Below, one piece after another: positions 1-9,400 of a DNA stretch of 35,983 nt (the first letter of the stretch is position 1; each line of letters begins with the position of its first letter). The DNA is taken from positions 1 to 35,983 of the forward strand of contig MWCA01000057.1 in assembly GCA_002069785.1 (NCBI GenBank), in the 5' to 3' direction. A program made the position numbers and the translations under genes. This DNA comes from Lentisphaerae bacterium ADurb.Bin242. GTDB taxonomy: Bacteria > Verrucomicrobiota > Lentisphaeria > Victivallales > UBA1829. Under the pieces are notes generated by a model, which had not been told where the DNA came from, did no database searches, and saw only the letters and a program-made list of their open reading frames with translations.

Positions 1-136
1 TGTTACGGAAGAAGAGTATCTCTCCGTCTATTCGGGAACTTTTCAGACCGGTCCGGGAAGCGAGGCCACTTCGATGGTGGAGAAGGGAATGCCGATTGCC
101 CATCTGACCCGGGTGGAACGGGTTTTCAACAATTGA
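1..136 (+). CDS. C-terminal fragment of an unidentified protein
   Basis: The window opens inside an open frame (first full codon at base 2) that runs to a TGA at 134-136, giving about 44 residues and ending in HLTRVERVFNN. I do not recognise a family from this tail. It lies on the same strand as the pilin/DUF4838 pair that follows after about 240 bases, so it may be an upstream member of that locus, but no shared promoter or overlap proves it. The start lies outside the window. Confidence 0.6.
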   Translation, partial: VTEEEYLSVYSGTFQTGPGSEATSMVEKGMPIAHLTRVERVFNN

Positions 137-247
137 GTTTATGGTTTCATTCAATTCAAAGGAGGGGATCATTGCCTGCCGGAATGTTGCTGAAAAGATG
201 TGTTTGAATACAGATGAAATTAAAACCAGAAAAGGAGGAATGCAGAG

Positions 248-421
248 ATGAAGAAATGCCGCATGCATGTATTGCACTGTCCAAGTTGGATTGCCGTTTT
301 TTCACGGGGTTCGACCTCAGTTCCGGAAAACGGTCTTTCGTACAAAGTCGGGCCCGCTGACATAAGGAGGTGTCTCCATGACTGCCGTAGAGAAACAACG
401 AACGAATTTTACATTGATTGA
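248..421 (+). CDS. Candidate small ORF (57 aa) overlapping the pilin start
   Basis: An ATG at 248 is preceded by AAAAGGAGG with a spacing of about 9 bases, a strong ribosome binding site. The frame runs 57 codons and stops at 419-421, overlapping the start of the pilin gene (378) by 44 bases in another frame. The peptide begins MKKCRMHVLHC, is Cys- and Arg-rich, and has no family resemblance that I can see. It may be a leader peptide, a remnant of a lost gene, or a chance frame behind a good Shine-Dalgarno sequence. The strong site is the main argument for it; the lack of any recognisable domain is the main argument against. Confidence 0.28.
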   Translation: MKKCRMHVLHCPSWIAVFSRGSTSVPENGLSYKVGPADIRRCLHDCRRETTNEFYID

Positions 422-1064
422 ACTTCTGATCGTGATTTCGATCATCGCGATTCTGGCCGGAATGCTCCTGCCCGCGCTGAACGCCGCACGCGGCAAAGCG
501 CATTCGACCTGCTGTAAAAACAACCTCAAACAGATTTATAACTGTGTCCTGCTGTACGCCGATGACTACGGCGGATACATCCCGCAGTTTTCGGGGTCCT
601 GGATGCAGTCGCCATGGGGGATCCTGCTGGACAACGGATATTTGAAAAACCGGAAAATATGGGATTGTCCCGGAGATGTCACGCGGATTCCCCGAACCGA
701 AGGTTCTTACTATGATTACAGCTTTACAGGCGGAATCAACCGGAGCTATCAGTTCAACCGCCTTTGCGGTTTTTTCGCAAGCGGTTCCCAGTATTTCCGG
801 CGCTTCCGGATCACCCATGAGTCTCCGATCAATCCACTGAACAACCTGCCGATTCTGCTGGTTGCGGATGCCGAACCGCAAAAGGATGGAGTAGGGTATT
901 ATATGGGCTATAATGATTTCGGGGAAAACTCCCTCAAACATGGAGATCACCACAAAGGAAACATGAACATTCTGGCTGCCGGGGGAAACATTCTGGAAAC
1001 AAATTGTCTCCGCAGAGTACAGACTGCCGCCAATCCGCCATATTACAACGAATATACCTATTGA
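378..1064 (+). CDS. Pseudopilin-like protein (prepilin N-methylation domain), 228 aa
   Basis: Type II secretion/type IV pilin-like protein, predicted to sit in the inner membrane by its N-terminal helix and project a globular domain outward. The N-methylation segment FTLIELL starts at residue 11, with the conserved Glu at position +5 (E15) and the hydrophobic helix to about residue 34. The residue before the cleavage site is Asn (N10), not the usual Gly. C46 lies in the CKNNLKQI motif after the helix and C97 in a WDCP motif, a pattern shared with the other pilins here. The H-X9-DG motif of this family is degenerate (H192, then Gly-Gly at 202-203 instead of Asp-Gly). AAGGAGG lies 8 bases before the ATG. 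The stop abuts the ribosome binding site of the DUF4838 gene 8 bases downstream, so the two are almost certainly co-transcribed. Confidence 0.9.
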   Translation: MTAVEKQRTNFTLIELLIVISIIAILAGMLLPALNAARGKAHSTCCKNNLKQIYNCVLLYADDYGGYIPQFSGSWMQSPWGILLDNGYLKNRKIWDCPGDVTRIPRTEGSYYDYSFTGGINRSYQFNRLCGFFASGSQYFRRFRITHESPINPLNNLPILLVADAEPQKDGVGYYMGYNDFGENSLKHGDHHKGNMNILAAGGNILETNCLRRVQTAANPPYYNEYTY

Positions 1065-1072
1065 GGAACCGC

Positions 1073-3598
1073 ATGAAAAACTCCATTCTGTTTCTTCTCT
1101 TTGCAACCGGCACGCTCGGCGCGGCCGAATTGCGCAATGCCTCCATCGAACTGCCGGAGACGGAATCGCGCGAGGTGCGTCTTGCCGCACGCGAACTGGC
1201 TTTCTACTCCGGTAAGATCACCGGGACGGTTCTCCCCTTCGGTTCGAAATCCCCCAAAATTGTAATCCGCACCGATCCGTCACAGAAAGGGCTTGTTTAC
1301 GACGGCTACCGGATTGCATCCGGAAGCGACGGCGGTGTGGTCATTTCCGGGCGTACGCCCAAAGGCACGGAATTCGGAGTGTATGCGTTCCTCGAAGAAC
1401 TCGGCGTCCGGTTTTATCTGCCCGGAGTCGAGGGAACCTATATTCCGCGCAATGAGACCCTGAAAATTCCAGCTCTTTTCATCACGTCGAATCCGGCGTT
1501 TCAATCGCGCTATCTTTATGTTCCGCTCGCGTATGACATCGACTGGCACAGGCACAACCGGATGCTCGTGCGGTATCACTTTCATCATAATCTGACCTCG
1601 TTCATCGATGTGGAGAGTTTCGGTAAAGCCCATCCGGAATATTTTGCCTGGAGCGAGGCGAAAAAACAGCGGATCATCCCCGCCGAACGTGCTTTCAAAT
1701 TTCAGCCGTGCATGACCAACAAGGATGTTATTGAACTCATTTCAAAAGGCGTGATCGAATTTTTCAACACTCATCCGGAAGAACTTTCCATTGATCTCGG
1801 AATGAACGACGGAACAACCTTCTGCCAGTGTCCGGAATGCAGTAAAATCAATGGCCCGTTCCGGAAGAATGAGTTGGGACTGGTCGACTATTCGCGTCTC
1901 GCAGTCCATTTTTACAACGCGATCGCAGAAAAACTCGCGGCGGTTCATCCGGACAAGTGCATCGGCATCCTCGGATACAATAACATCCGGGAACTGCCGC
2001 AGGATATCAGGTATCATCCGAACGTCATCGTCGGACACGTAATGTTCCCTTACACCTATTTTGATCCGGCAAGCAAAGTCGACTTCCAATCAGTAGTCAG
2101 GCTCTCCCGTCAGTGCAAACGCGTCGGCGTCTACGCTTATACCTACGGCAACTATCTGATTCCGTCCTTTCCCATCCGGATCATAGACCGCTTTATCGAA
2201 GACCTCGCGTCCGCCGGCGTGACCGGCTGGTTTTCCGAAACCACGCCTCACTGGCCTGTCGATGGAATCAAGCATTATCTGCTGATGAAAAAACTCTGGA
2301 ACCCTGCTCTGAAATCGGAGTCGATCCTTCGTGAATTTGCCCGCGACATGTTCGGACGGGGTGAAAAAGATATCCTCGAATTCTATGAGATTGCGCGTCA
2401 GGCGTGGGAGGGACAGAAGCTCGAATATCCTTGGGCCAATCACATGCTCTGCAATCCCGCTTCGCAGCTGATGCTTGTGGACGGGCCCAGGTCGCGGAAA
2501 ATGCTTTCTCTTCTGAAAAATGCTGCGAAACTCGAGCCAAATGCTCCCGGACAGGCTTATCTTGAGAAACAGATTCGTCACTGCGAATTCCTGGTCGAAC
2601 TCAATACGCTTCAGGAGATGTGGAAGGAGCCATTGCCCGACAAAGCAAAACTTCTCATGCAGCACGCGAAAGTCGATGAATGTGCGCTGAAAACCCGTGG
2701 GCCGCGGTTTCATTTTCTGGCGGACGACCTGCTTCCGAAAGAGAGCATTCTCGCGCTTGGAACCGAAAGGATTCCCGGCGACAATCTCATAAAAAACCCG
2801 GAATTTGAAAAAACCGATCCGCATTACCTCAATCCGGTGTTCCTCACCCGGGGCAGAATTCGCGACTGGGAACTGCTGGAAAACTGGGGCGGAAAACGCC
2901 GCGTCGAATCGGAAAACGGCATATTGACCATGGAAGGGCTGTCCGGACAGCTGGCATATCCTCCTTTCCCGGTCATCTGGCAGAAGGTTGCGGTTGAACC
3001 GATGACGGGGTATCGTTTTTCCATCGAATATAAAAATTCAGGGTTTCAGGCGGATCCCTATACCACCGGGATTGCCGGCTGGCATCACTTTTTGCATACA
3101 CCGGCATGGAAACCTCTTGTACAAGTCTTCCGCACGGCAAAAGGGCAAACCGATACAACGATTTACTTCGGACTCACCGGTCTCGGTACGGTCTGTTACC
3201 GGAACCCGCGCCTGATCAAGTTCGATGCCGCGCCCGAACCCAAAAAACTTCCGGCATTCCCGCTCGAAAAACCGCCCGTTCCGCCCGAACCCTTCACGGT
3301 TCATGCCGTGGTGAAAAGCGAGACCGTTCGTCCCGTATTCAGCGACAATGTCGAATACAGGGCTTCGAATGGACAGCTTTCCTATGATTTTTCGGGCGCA
3401 TACAATCTGCGGGTTCGTTTTCCGGATGCGGAGAAAAACGTCTCGCTGTTGATTCGCTTCAACCGCACCGGCGAATGGAAAAACGTTCCGGTGAAGGATT
3501 CAACGGCGCTCATCGAGCCTCCGGAATGCACGACGCACATCGATTTGCTCTACCGCAATACAGGAGCGATGATTGAATTCATTCCGGAATGCCGCTGA
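1073..3598 (+). CDS. Secreted DUF4838 protein (alpha-glucuronidase-like N-terminus), 841 aa
   Basis: Predicted exported glycan-active protein. ATG 1073 is chosen because it follows GAGG and opens a signal peptide (MKNSILFLLFATGTLGA, cleavage near residue 17); an in-frame start at 1004 lies inside the pilin gene. Residues of about 20-125 resemble the N-terminal domain of family 67 alpha-glucuronidases (GVYAFLEELGVRFYLPG). The DUF4838 region follows, roughly 200-480, with an FCQCPEC cluster (C251, C253, C256), which could bind a metal or form disulfides. From about residue 590 a jelly-roll, carbohydrate-binding-like module begins around NLIKNPEFE. No enzymatic activity is known to me for DUF4838, so the substrate is open. 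It is the second gene of the pilin/DUF4838 pair and is followed by an oxidoreductase remnant and a terminator. A paralogue lies at 27724-30030. Confidence 0.88.
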   Translation: MKNSILFLLFATGTLGAAELRNASIELPETESREVRLAARELAFYSGKITGTVLPFGSKSPKIVIRTDPSQKGLVYDGYRIASGSDGGVVISGRTPKGTEFGVYAFLEELGVRFYLPGVEGTYIPRNETLKIPALFITSNPAFQSRYLYVPLAYDIDWHRHNRMLVRYHFHHNLTSFIDVESFGKAHPEYFAWSEAKKQRIIPAERAFKFQPCMTNKDVIELISKGVIEFFNTHPEELSIDLGMNDGTTFCQCPECSKINGPFRKNELGLVDYSRLAVHFYNAIAEKLAAVHPDKCIGILGYNNIRELPQDIRYHPNVIVGHVMFPYTYFDPASKVDFQSVVRLSRQCKRVGVYAYTYGNYLIPSFPIRIIDRFIEDLASAGVTGWFSETTPHWPVDGIKHYLLMKKLWNPALKSESILREFARDMFGRGEKDILEFYEIARQAWEGQKLEYPWANHMLCNPASQLMLVDGPRSRKMLSLLKNAAKLEPNAPGQAYLEKQIRHCEFLVELNTLQEMWKEPLPDKAKLLMQHAKVDECALKTRGPRFHFLADDLLPKESILALGTERIPGDNLIKNPEFEKTDPHYLNPVFLTRGRIRDWELLENWGGKRRVESENGILTMEGLSGQLAYPPFPVIWQKVAVEPMTGYRFSIEYKNSGFQADPYTTGIAGWHHFLHTPAWKPLVQVFRTAKGQTDTTIYFGLTGLGTVCYRNPRLIKFDAAPEPKKLPAFPLEKPPVPPEPFTVHAVVKSETVRPVFSDNVEYRASNGQLSYDFSGAYNLRVRFPDAEKNVSLLIRFNRTGEWKNVPVKDSTALIEPPECTTHIDLLYRNTGAMIEFIPECR

Positions 3599-3602
3599 AT
3601 AT

Positions 3603-3760
3603 ATTGAATGCATCGGTTTGATCGGAATCGGAATTATGAGGGCCATCCATTTGAAATATCTGCCTGGAATGCCGGAATTGTTCAAACTCACGGCTCTGTG
3701 TGACAAAGAAAAAATGGTACGGCGACGAAAAAGCATCCCCCGGCGAGGGAGACCAATCTT
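3603..3760 (+). pseudogene. Decayed Gfo/Idh/MocA oxidoreductase N-terminus
   Basis: Directly after the DUF4838 stop, one frame reads CIGLIGIGIMRAIHLKYL and then PELFKLTALCD. This matches the start of NAD(P)-dependent Gfo/Idh/MocA sugar oxidoreductases: first beta strand, dinucleotide-binding glycine loop, helix, and the second strand ending in Cys-Asp. The loop is damaged: GxGxxG reads GIGIMR, the last Gly being Arg, a one-base change. After the Cys-Asp the frame becomes low-complexity basic sequence. A different frame (YGDEKASPGEG) looks like the continuation, which suggests a frameshift near 3712-3716. No proper start codon precedes it in frame; the nearest ATG (3589) is in another frame and stops early. 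The remainder, about 300 residues, is missing. I read it as the remnant of a third gene of the cassette, cut short by deletion. Confidence 0.6.
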
Positions 3761-3787
3761 GCTTGTTTGCCGTGACGGGAAACAAGC
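3761..3787 (+). terminator. Hairpin terminator after the pilin/DUF4838 cassette
   Basis: GCTTGTTT (3761-3768) pairs perfectly with AAACAAGC (3780-3787). Inside, CCG/CGG pairs around a TGA loop after one G-G mismatch. On the + strand a T-rich stretch (CTTTATTTCTTTT) follows, as expected for a Rho-independent terminator of the rightward operon. The tail overlaps the 3' end of the leftward gene that ends at 3793, so the two operons converge here. Confidence 0.5.
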
Positions 3788-3792
3788 CGTCT

Positions 3793-5664
3793 TTATTTCT
3801 TTTCGGGAACCGCCTTGCGAATCCGTCCGCATGATTTTTTCCGGGAGTCATGAATCTTCAGATGGATGGGTGGAATTTCTCCGAAAGGCAGTTTTGTCGT
3901 GTTGGCTACCAGAACCGTTCCATTTTCATAGATCGTTTCATACACTCCCGGACGGGGTTCTTTCAGGGATTCCATGAGAACGCAATGCAGTTTCAAATCA
4001 CGGAAGCAAGTCCGGTAAGGGGCCAGAATCTGCGGGATGCATTTCCGGTAGTCTCCGCCGTTCCCGCCGTTGTTCCGATAGGAAATTTCCATGCAGGGAC
4101 GGGCTCCGAAAGCCGTCTCGTAAAGATGTCCGAGCGGAAAGTAATTCGGATTCTGAACTCCGCTGAAATGATAGAGGATCAGCCCGTGGAGGGCGATATG
4201 GAAGAAAGGAACAGGATAGGACGACAGACATTCCAGGGAAGGGGAAGTTCTTCCGAAATGGATTGCAGCGACCTCGTCAACGAACGGAATCGAATAAACC
4301 GATCCGCATTCGATGGCAATGGCTCCGAACAAACTTCTCGGAATGGCGGTAATGGAGGCCAGTGCCAGGGCAAATTCTTTTTCATCGGCCGGATGTTTCG
4401 GCGAATGGCATGTCCACATTGCGGTGGATTGTGCATCCAGATAGTAATGCCCTTCGAATCCGAGTTCGCGGATTCGTTCAAACTCATATCCGTATCGTTG
4501 AAGCTGAACTAGGGGACAAGCCTTGTAAGCCTGTCCGCCGCCCCAGATTCCCGCGCACAACGGTTCCTGGGATTCGGTGCGCGCAACATATTCATAGTCG
4601 AAATCGGGAGACCCGCGGTAAATATCCGTGACATTGTCATGGGGAACGATCTTGTATCCGATCTGTTTGGCATGTGCGATCAGCCTCCGCAATGCTTTTT
4701 CGCCGCCGATGGCCGGTTCAATGGGAAAATGGGAGGGATAGGCTCCGTCGTGTCCGCCGAGATTCCAGCCGACCAGCGTGATGGTGGCTTTTTCGATGCC
4801 GGCCGCCTTCATCGTATCCATAATGACGCGGGCTTCGTCACAGGTTGTATGAACTTTGACCGGAGCCGATCCGTCCGGCAGATAGGGATATTTCTGGGCG
4901 AGAAAAATTTTCACCCGCAGTGCATCCAGGGAATATTGAAGTTCCGGATTGCCGGCCGCCCGTTCCCGGAGCAAAGACGCTCCGCGTTTTTCGAGCAGAT
5001 AGCGGCGGAAAATCTTTGCCAGATCGTCATAATCGGCCTTCGCACCGCCGTCGCACAGGCGGATGGAACAGGGGTCGAAGCGCAACCGTTCGCCCGGTTT
5101 TTTCCGGATCAGAAAGGTTGGGTAAATCCGATTGACGCCTTCCCGGTTGTATTCAGAATCTACACGGCAGAAAAAATCGCCTTCCTCCACAATGACCAGA
5201 AAGTTCTGTTTCGGAGCAAGACATCCGAAACAGTTCAGCATGGAATATTTTTCCCATTCGGATTGATCCATGTAAATCCGGTCGGAATTTTTACATGGAG
5301 GCCGGTTCCGGAAATCCACCAGCACGCCCGAAGAGACCGGGAGAAGATAATACCCATCGCTGTCCACCTTCGTTTGAAGGAAATCCGGCAGTAAACTCAA
5401 AGTCATCAGCCGGTAACGGATGGACTTCCATTCGATGATTCCGCCCGGAGGAATGACGAGCCGGCATTCTCCGGAACCCGGAAAAAGTTCGAGCCGGATA
5501 ATCAACCCGAGGTTTTCTTCCCGAAGCGTCAGAAAAATGCAACGGGACGTTTCCGTCCGGAGAGAGATGCGGAAACCGGAAGATGTCCGTACCCGTTGTT
5601 CCCCGAGATCGAAACAGCAGGCATGAAGAATGCGGTCGGGGTGTTTCAGAATCCTGGAAATCAT
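3793..5664 (-). CDS. DUF5696-like putative glycoside hydrolase, 623 aa
   Basis: Resembles the DUF5696 group, related to GH101/GH129-type glycosidases. The N-terminal 200 residues look like a beta-sandwich. A (beta/alpha)-barrel-like region follows from about residue 250, with ITLVGWNLGGHDGAYP, KIVPHDNVTDIY and HYYLDAQST; D410 in YYLDAQ is the best candidate for a catalytic nucleophile by analogy. A short beta domain ends the protein. No signal peptide is visible (start MISRILKHPDRILH), although its operon partners have one. It may act in the cytoplasm on imported fragments, or the true start may be misjudged. The ATG overlaps the stop of the LamG gene (ATGA). It is the last gene of the five-gene leftward operon. 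The assignment is by recall of family features, not by a search. Confidence 0.72.
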   Translation of the reverse strand: MISRILKHPDRILHACCFDLGEQRVRTSSGFRISLRTETSRCIFLTLREENLGLIIRLELFPGSGECRLVIPPGGIIEWKSIRYRLMTLSLLPDFLQTKVDSDGYYLLPVSSGVLVDFRNRPPCKNSDRIYMDQSEWEKYSMLNCFGCLAPKQNFLVIVEEGDFFCRVDSEYNREGVNRIYPTFLIRKKPGERLRFDPCSIRLCDGGAKADYDDLAKIFRRYLLEKRGASLLRERAAGNPELQYSLDALRVKIFLAQKYPYLPDGSAPVKVHTTCDEARVIMDTMKAAGIEKATITLVGWNLGGHDGAYPSHFPIEPAIGGEKALRRLIAHAKQIGYKIVPHDNVTDIYRGSPDFDYEYVARTESQEPLCAGIWGGGQAYKACPLVQLQRYGYEFERIRELGFEGHYYLDAQSTAMWTCHSPKHPADEKEFALALASITAIPRSLFGAIAIECGSVYSIPFVDEVAAIHFGRTSPSLECLSSYPVPFFHIALHGLILYHFSGVQNPNYFPLGHLYETAFGARPCMEISYRNNGGNGGDYRKCIPQILAPYRTCFRDLKLHCVLMESLKEPRPGVYETIYENGTVLVANTTKLPFGEIPPIHLKIHDSRKKSCGRIRKAVPEKK

Positions 5665-6428
5665 TTTGCCCCATCCCGTTTTTTCAGAAGCTTCAGGCTT
5701 TCTTCATAAATCGTTTTCACCTCTTCCGCGGAAAGCGCCCGGTTGAGGATAACCACCTCGTCCACCAGAACGGGATACTTCGGATTTTTTTCTCCGGAGG
5801 ATCCGATGACAAAGGAAGCCGTCGGTGTTTTGATCAGCGGTTTGCCGCCGGTTTCCGTTCGAGAGTTGACGCTGTTCGACAAGGTTTCTGGCGACCATGA
5901 GGCCACCAGCATTTTCCATTCATCCGGGCGGAAGGCCGCCGTATTGAAATTGATGCAGCAGGAAGGCTTTCGGGGCGGCGGATATTGAAAGTAGAAATTC
6001 ATGTGGGCAACGCCTTTTGGCTGTCCGCCCATTTTTCCCATGATGAATTCATAATCCTTTCCATAGGCATGGAAGACCTTGAAGCCGGGTTCTTTGCCGT
6101 CCTGCGGTTTTTCCGAAGGCCAGTCTGTCGCGGAAATCCAGCAGAGGATGGAGCCGGGCCGGGTAAAGTCCAGATTTTTCAAGGCTTCATACCGGAATTC
6201 CCCCGAGGCAAGAGCTTTTCCTCCGAAAACCCCTTCTTTGTAAGCGACGCCACTGGTTTTTCCCACCGGTTCGGAGCGGCCTGAAGCAAATTCAGCCTCG
6301 CCTGTCTCATTGTCAAAAGAAACATGAAAAAGAACGGAGGACGGAAATAATTTGTAGACCGGATTTTCCTGAGCCGCCGTCCGGACGGAAAGCAGGGTCA
6401 AAAGCCCGCAGAGAAAACAGAATTTCAT
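5661..6428 (-). CDS. Secreted LamG/concanavalin-like domain protein, 255 aa
   Basis: The signal peptide MKFCFLCGLLTLLSVRTAA is cleaved near residue 19. The mature protein is essentially one LamG-like jelly-roll. SVLFHVSFDN marks the first strand, CWISATDW and FRPDEWKMLVASWS the central strands, and PVLVDEVVILNRALSAEEV the typical end with its D-E-V-x-I-x-N-R-A-L-S signature. Such domains usually bind glycans and rarely carry catalytic residues, so I infer a glycan-binding partner for the hydrolases on both sides. The start is set by GGGAGG 8 bases upstream and by the 4-base ATGA overlap with the DUF6067-like gene. The stop overlaps the next gene in the same way, so the three genes are translationally coupled. 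Confidence 0.85.
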   Translation of the reverse strand: MKFCFLCGLLTLLSVRTAAQENPVYKLFPSSVLFHVSFDNETGEAEFASGRSEPVGKTSGVAYKEGVFGGKALASGEFRYEALKNLDFTRPGSILCWISATDWPSEKPQDGKEPGFKVFHAYGKDYEFIMGKMGGQPKGVAHMNFYFQYPPPRKPSCCINFNTAAFRPDEWKMLVASWSPETLSNSVNSRTETGGKPLIKTPTASFVIGSSGEKNPKYPVLVDEVVILNRALSAEEVKTIYEESLKLLKKRDGAK

Positions 6429-9400
6429 TGCATCGTCCTCCCATTTTCCTGGATGCGGATGGTAATATAGTCGAACTGTTTTATTTTGAATGCGAGCGTG
6501 TCATCATGGACCGCGATCGCTTCCCGGGTTTCACCGTCGACGGCCGAAAGGGGACCGGTGAATCCGAGTTTTTTGCGGTCGAGTTTGGCCGTGAAGTTTT
6601 CCGAGTGGTCATAATTGCAGACAATCAATACGGCTTCTCCCTTTTTGGATGAGAGCAGGGAAGACGTTTCTCCGCTGATTTTGACCGGATATCCTTTTTC
6701 CCAGTAATTCCAGACCCGGACATGGTCCAGCCCGTATCCGAATTTATACAAATCAAGAGGGACGGTGTTGATTTCGTGCGTAATCATGACGCCGGCCCTG
6801 GAGCGGCGGCACATTTTCTGAATTTCCTGATCTCCGTCCCTGGAGATCATTCCGATGGCGTGCGGACGGTTCCCGAATTGGCGACCCAGCGTAACCGCCC
6901 GGATGTATTCCCGGGTATACCGCTGCTGGAACGGCCGGATTCCGTCCTGGTCTTCCCAGTCAAGGTTTTTCTGTGCAAACGCACAGATCGGAGCTATGGC
7001 GGTATTGGTCATGTGAACCATGTTCTGCGGGGTTTTCCCCATTTCTTCCATCAGGACCGCCGCCCGGCGGATCAGGGCCCGGATGTTGAAAAGTCCCACG
7101 CTCGGCTGGAAGGAACCATCCTCCATGACATAGGCTTCCTCCCGTCCGCTGTGATCCCAGTTTCCTGTCAGGTAAATGTCATCCCAGTAAAGGTTGTCGG
7201 TGACTCCGATCATCAACATCTTGTGATACCAGAACACCGCGAAATCGCGGTAGGACGGAGTCGGATCGATGCTGTAGGACTGGTGGGCTCCGTATTCCGG
7301 CGGGACATTCCGGCTGGGCTGGAATTCTTCCCGGAACCAGTCGTCCAGAAAAGTTCTGGATTCAGGAATGTCAAGTCTTTGTCCGCGGGCATTGGTGTAA
7401 AACATGAGGGTCCCCGGAGGAGAATTCTGCATCATGTGGAATCCGAATGCGATTTCAGGAGTGTAGACTTTTTTCGTCATTTCCCGGTCGCGGTATCCGG
7501 CAAGCCATTTCCGGACAAACTCTTTTGGAATCTGTTTGGTTTTCCGGACTTCCGCGAAAGCATGCCAGAGCGAGAGGTCGAAATCCCTCGGGAAAAGTTC
7601 ATTGGAATGAGTCAGGCCGCCGTAACAGTACGGGCTGCCCAGAAAATTGGTGTTGTGAACCAGATACGGCAGATATTGGGAAGGAGCGCCCCAGGTGGTT
7701 TTCCGCCAGTCTTTCGGCATCGGCTTGACGGGAGTTGCCTGAAACCCGAGGATGATCCGCCGCGCCTCTTTGATTTCGGCCGGTCTGGAAATCAGATGAA
7801 ACACCAGATACAGGGAATCTCCCTTCCGGACCAATTCCTGAGTCGGACGCTTTTTATCCACAATCCAGCCCTTGTCGTTTTCACCGAATACGCTCAGTCC
7901 GCGTCCCTCCGTTCCGAGCCAGATGTAGTTCACATAAGAAGTCTGCAAAGAACTCCGGGAGGCCTGCGTACTGTCCCATGTCTGCGGGGTTGCTCCACCG
8001 TAATTGAAACGAAGCCCGTCGGTACATGCATGGAAGAGATAGGCGTTTGCCGGATCGACGGGAATGATCATTTTCAATGACTGAATGGTGTCTTTCATCG
8101 GATGGAGCGTCAACGTGTATTTCATCATGCCGTCATAGTCCCAATCGCTGACGGACGAGGCATTCAAACTTCCCGCATTCCATTGAGAAACGGCAATTAC
8201 TTTCGTCGGCCTCTTTTCCGTGAACCGGAGCTGGCCTTGCGCCCGATGGGTTTTCCCGTCGATGACAGCCTCGACGGTGATCCCGTTTTCTTTCAGCAGG
8301 TTTTCGCCGTCCGCACAGACTTGTTTCCACAGGCCGATAGAAGTCATGGTGTGGTCCCGGAGAATGGTGGAAACCGTATCGCCCCGGACCTGAATGGGCG
8401 TAAACGGTGCAATCAGGCGGTCACTTTTTCCAAGGCTGTTGCCTTCCCATTCGAAGATTTTACGCTCGAAATTCTTGACGAACGCGACCTCCGGAATTCC
8501 TTCCGGAATCACGGTGAGCGTATATTCTCCGGAGGGGTTGGCGCTCCGGGTGATTTCCTTCAACGGAGGAACGTTCCAGAGCAGTTCCGTTTTTCCGTCT
8601 TTCGGCGGGGGCATTTGCGTTTTCGCCACGGATTTTCCGGACTTGTCCTTGATTTCAAGAGAAACCGTTTTCCCGGAGCCGCTGTTTTTCAGTGCGCCCA
8701 GGTCCGCAACCGCATAAAGCTTGTCGCTTTCCGGATAATAGGCATAGTTGAATGCGATCTTCTGTTTGTCTTCGTTTTCCGATGCAAAAGCATCCGGTTT
8801 TTCCAGTTGCCAGGAAAAAGATCTCCGGTAAAAAACCTTTTGATTGTCGCTGCTTGTGAATTGAATGCTTGTAGAAATGATTTCTCCTTCCGTGAGCTGC
8901 GCAGTCGGCAGGACCATTATTTTTGTTTCTCCGGGCTTCAGCGTTATTGGGTCATCCCGGCTGACCGACTGGCAGTTCTTCGGTTGGTGGCGATAGGTCA
9001 TGTTGAGGGGCATTTCCCTGGACGTCGGATTGAAAAGACTGACCCGGATATCCGGGCTGTTTCCCTTCCGGAGGGAAAGGAGACGGATGACCGGGGCTTC
9101 CTCGTACAAGGTGGCCAGCGGAATAGAATCCGCGGAGAAAAAGGAGATCCAGTTCTGTCCCCAGGCGGATTGACATCCCCAGTCGCCGCCGAACTCTTTT
9201 TTCATTCTCCGCCAGTTGCGGCAGATTCGGAGTCCGATGGTTTGGCCGTCTTTCCATTCATTCAATCCGAATTGGGCCAGGGGAAGCGAGACCTCCCACG
9301 TCCAGAGCCTCTCCTTTACCATTCCCTTCATGTTGAACAAAGGCTCCCAGCCGAGCGTGTCCGAGCCTTTTTTCGCCGTTGCCATGTAAGAGCCGCGGTT

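Noticed and set aside
1004..1072. Upstream start for the first DUF4838 protein
   Set aside because: It would lie within the pilin gene and bury the signal peptide; ATG 1073 has GAGG and an immediate export signal.
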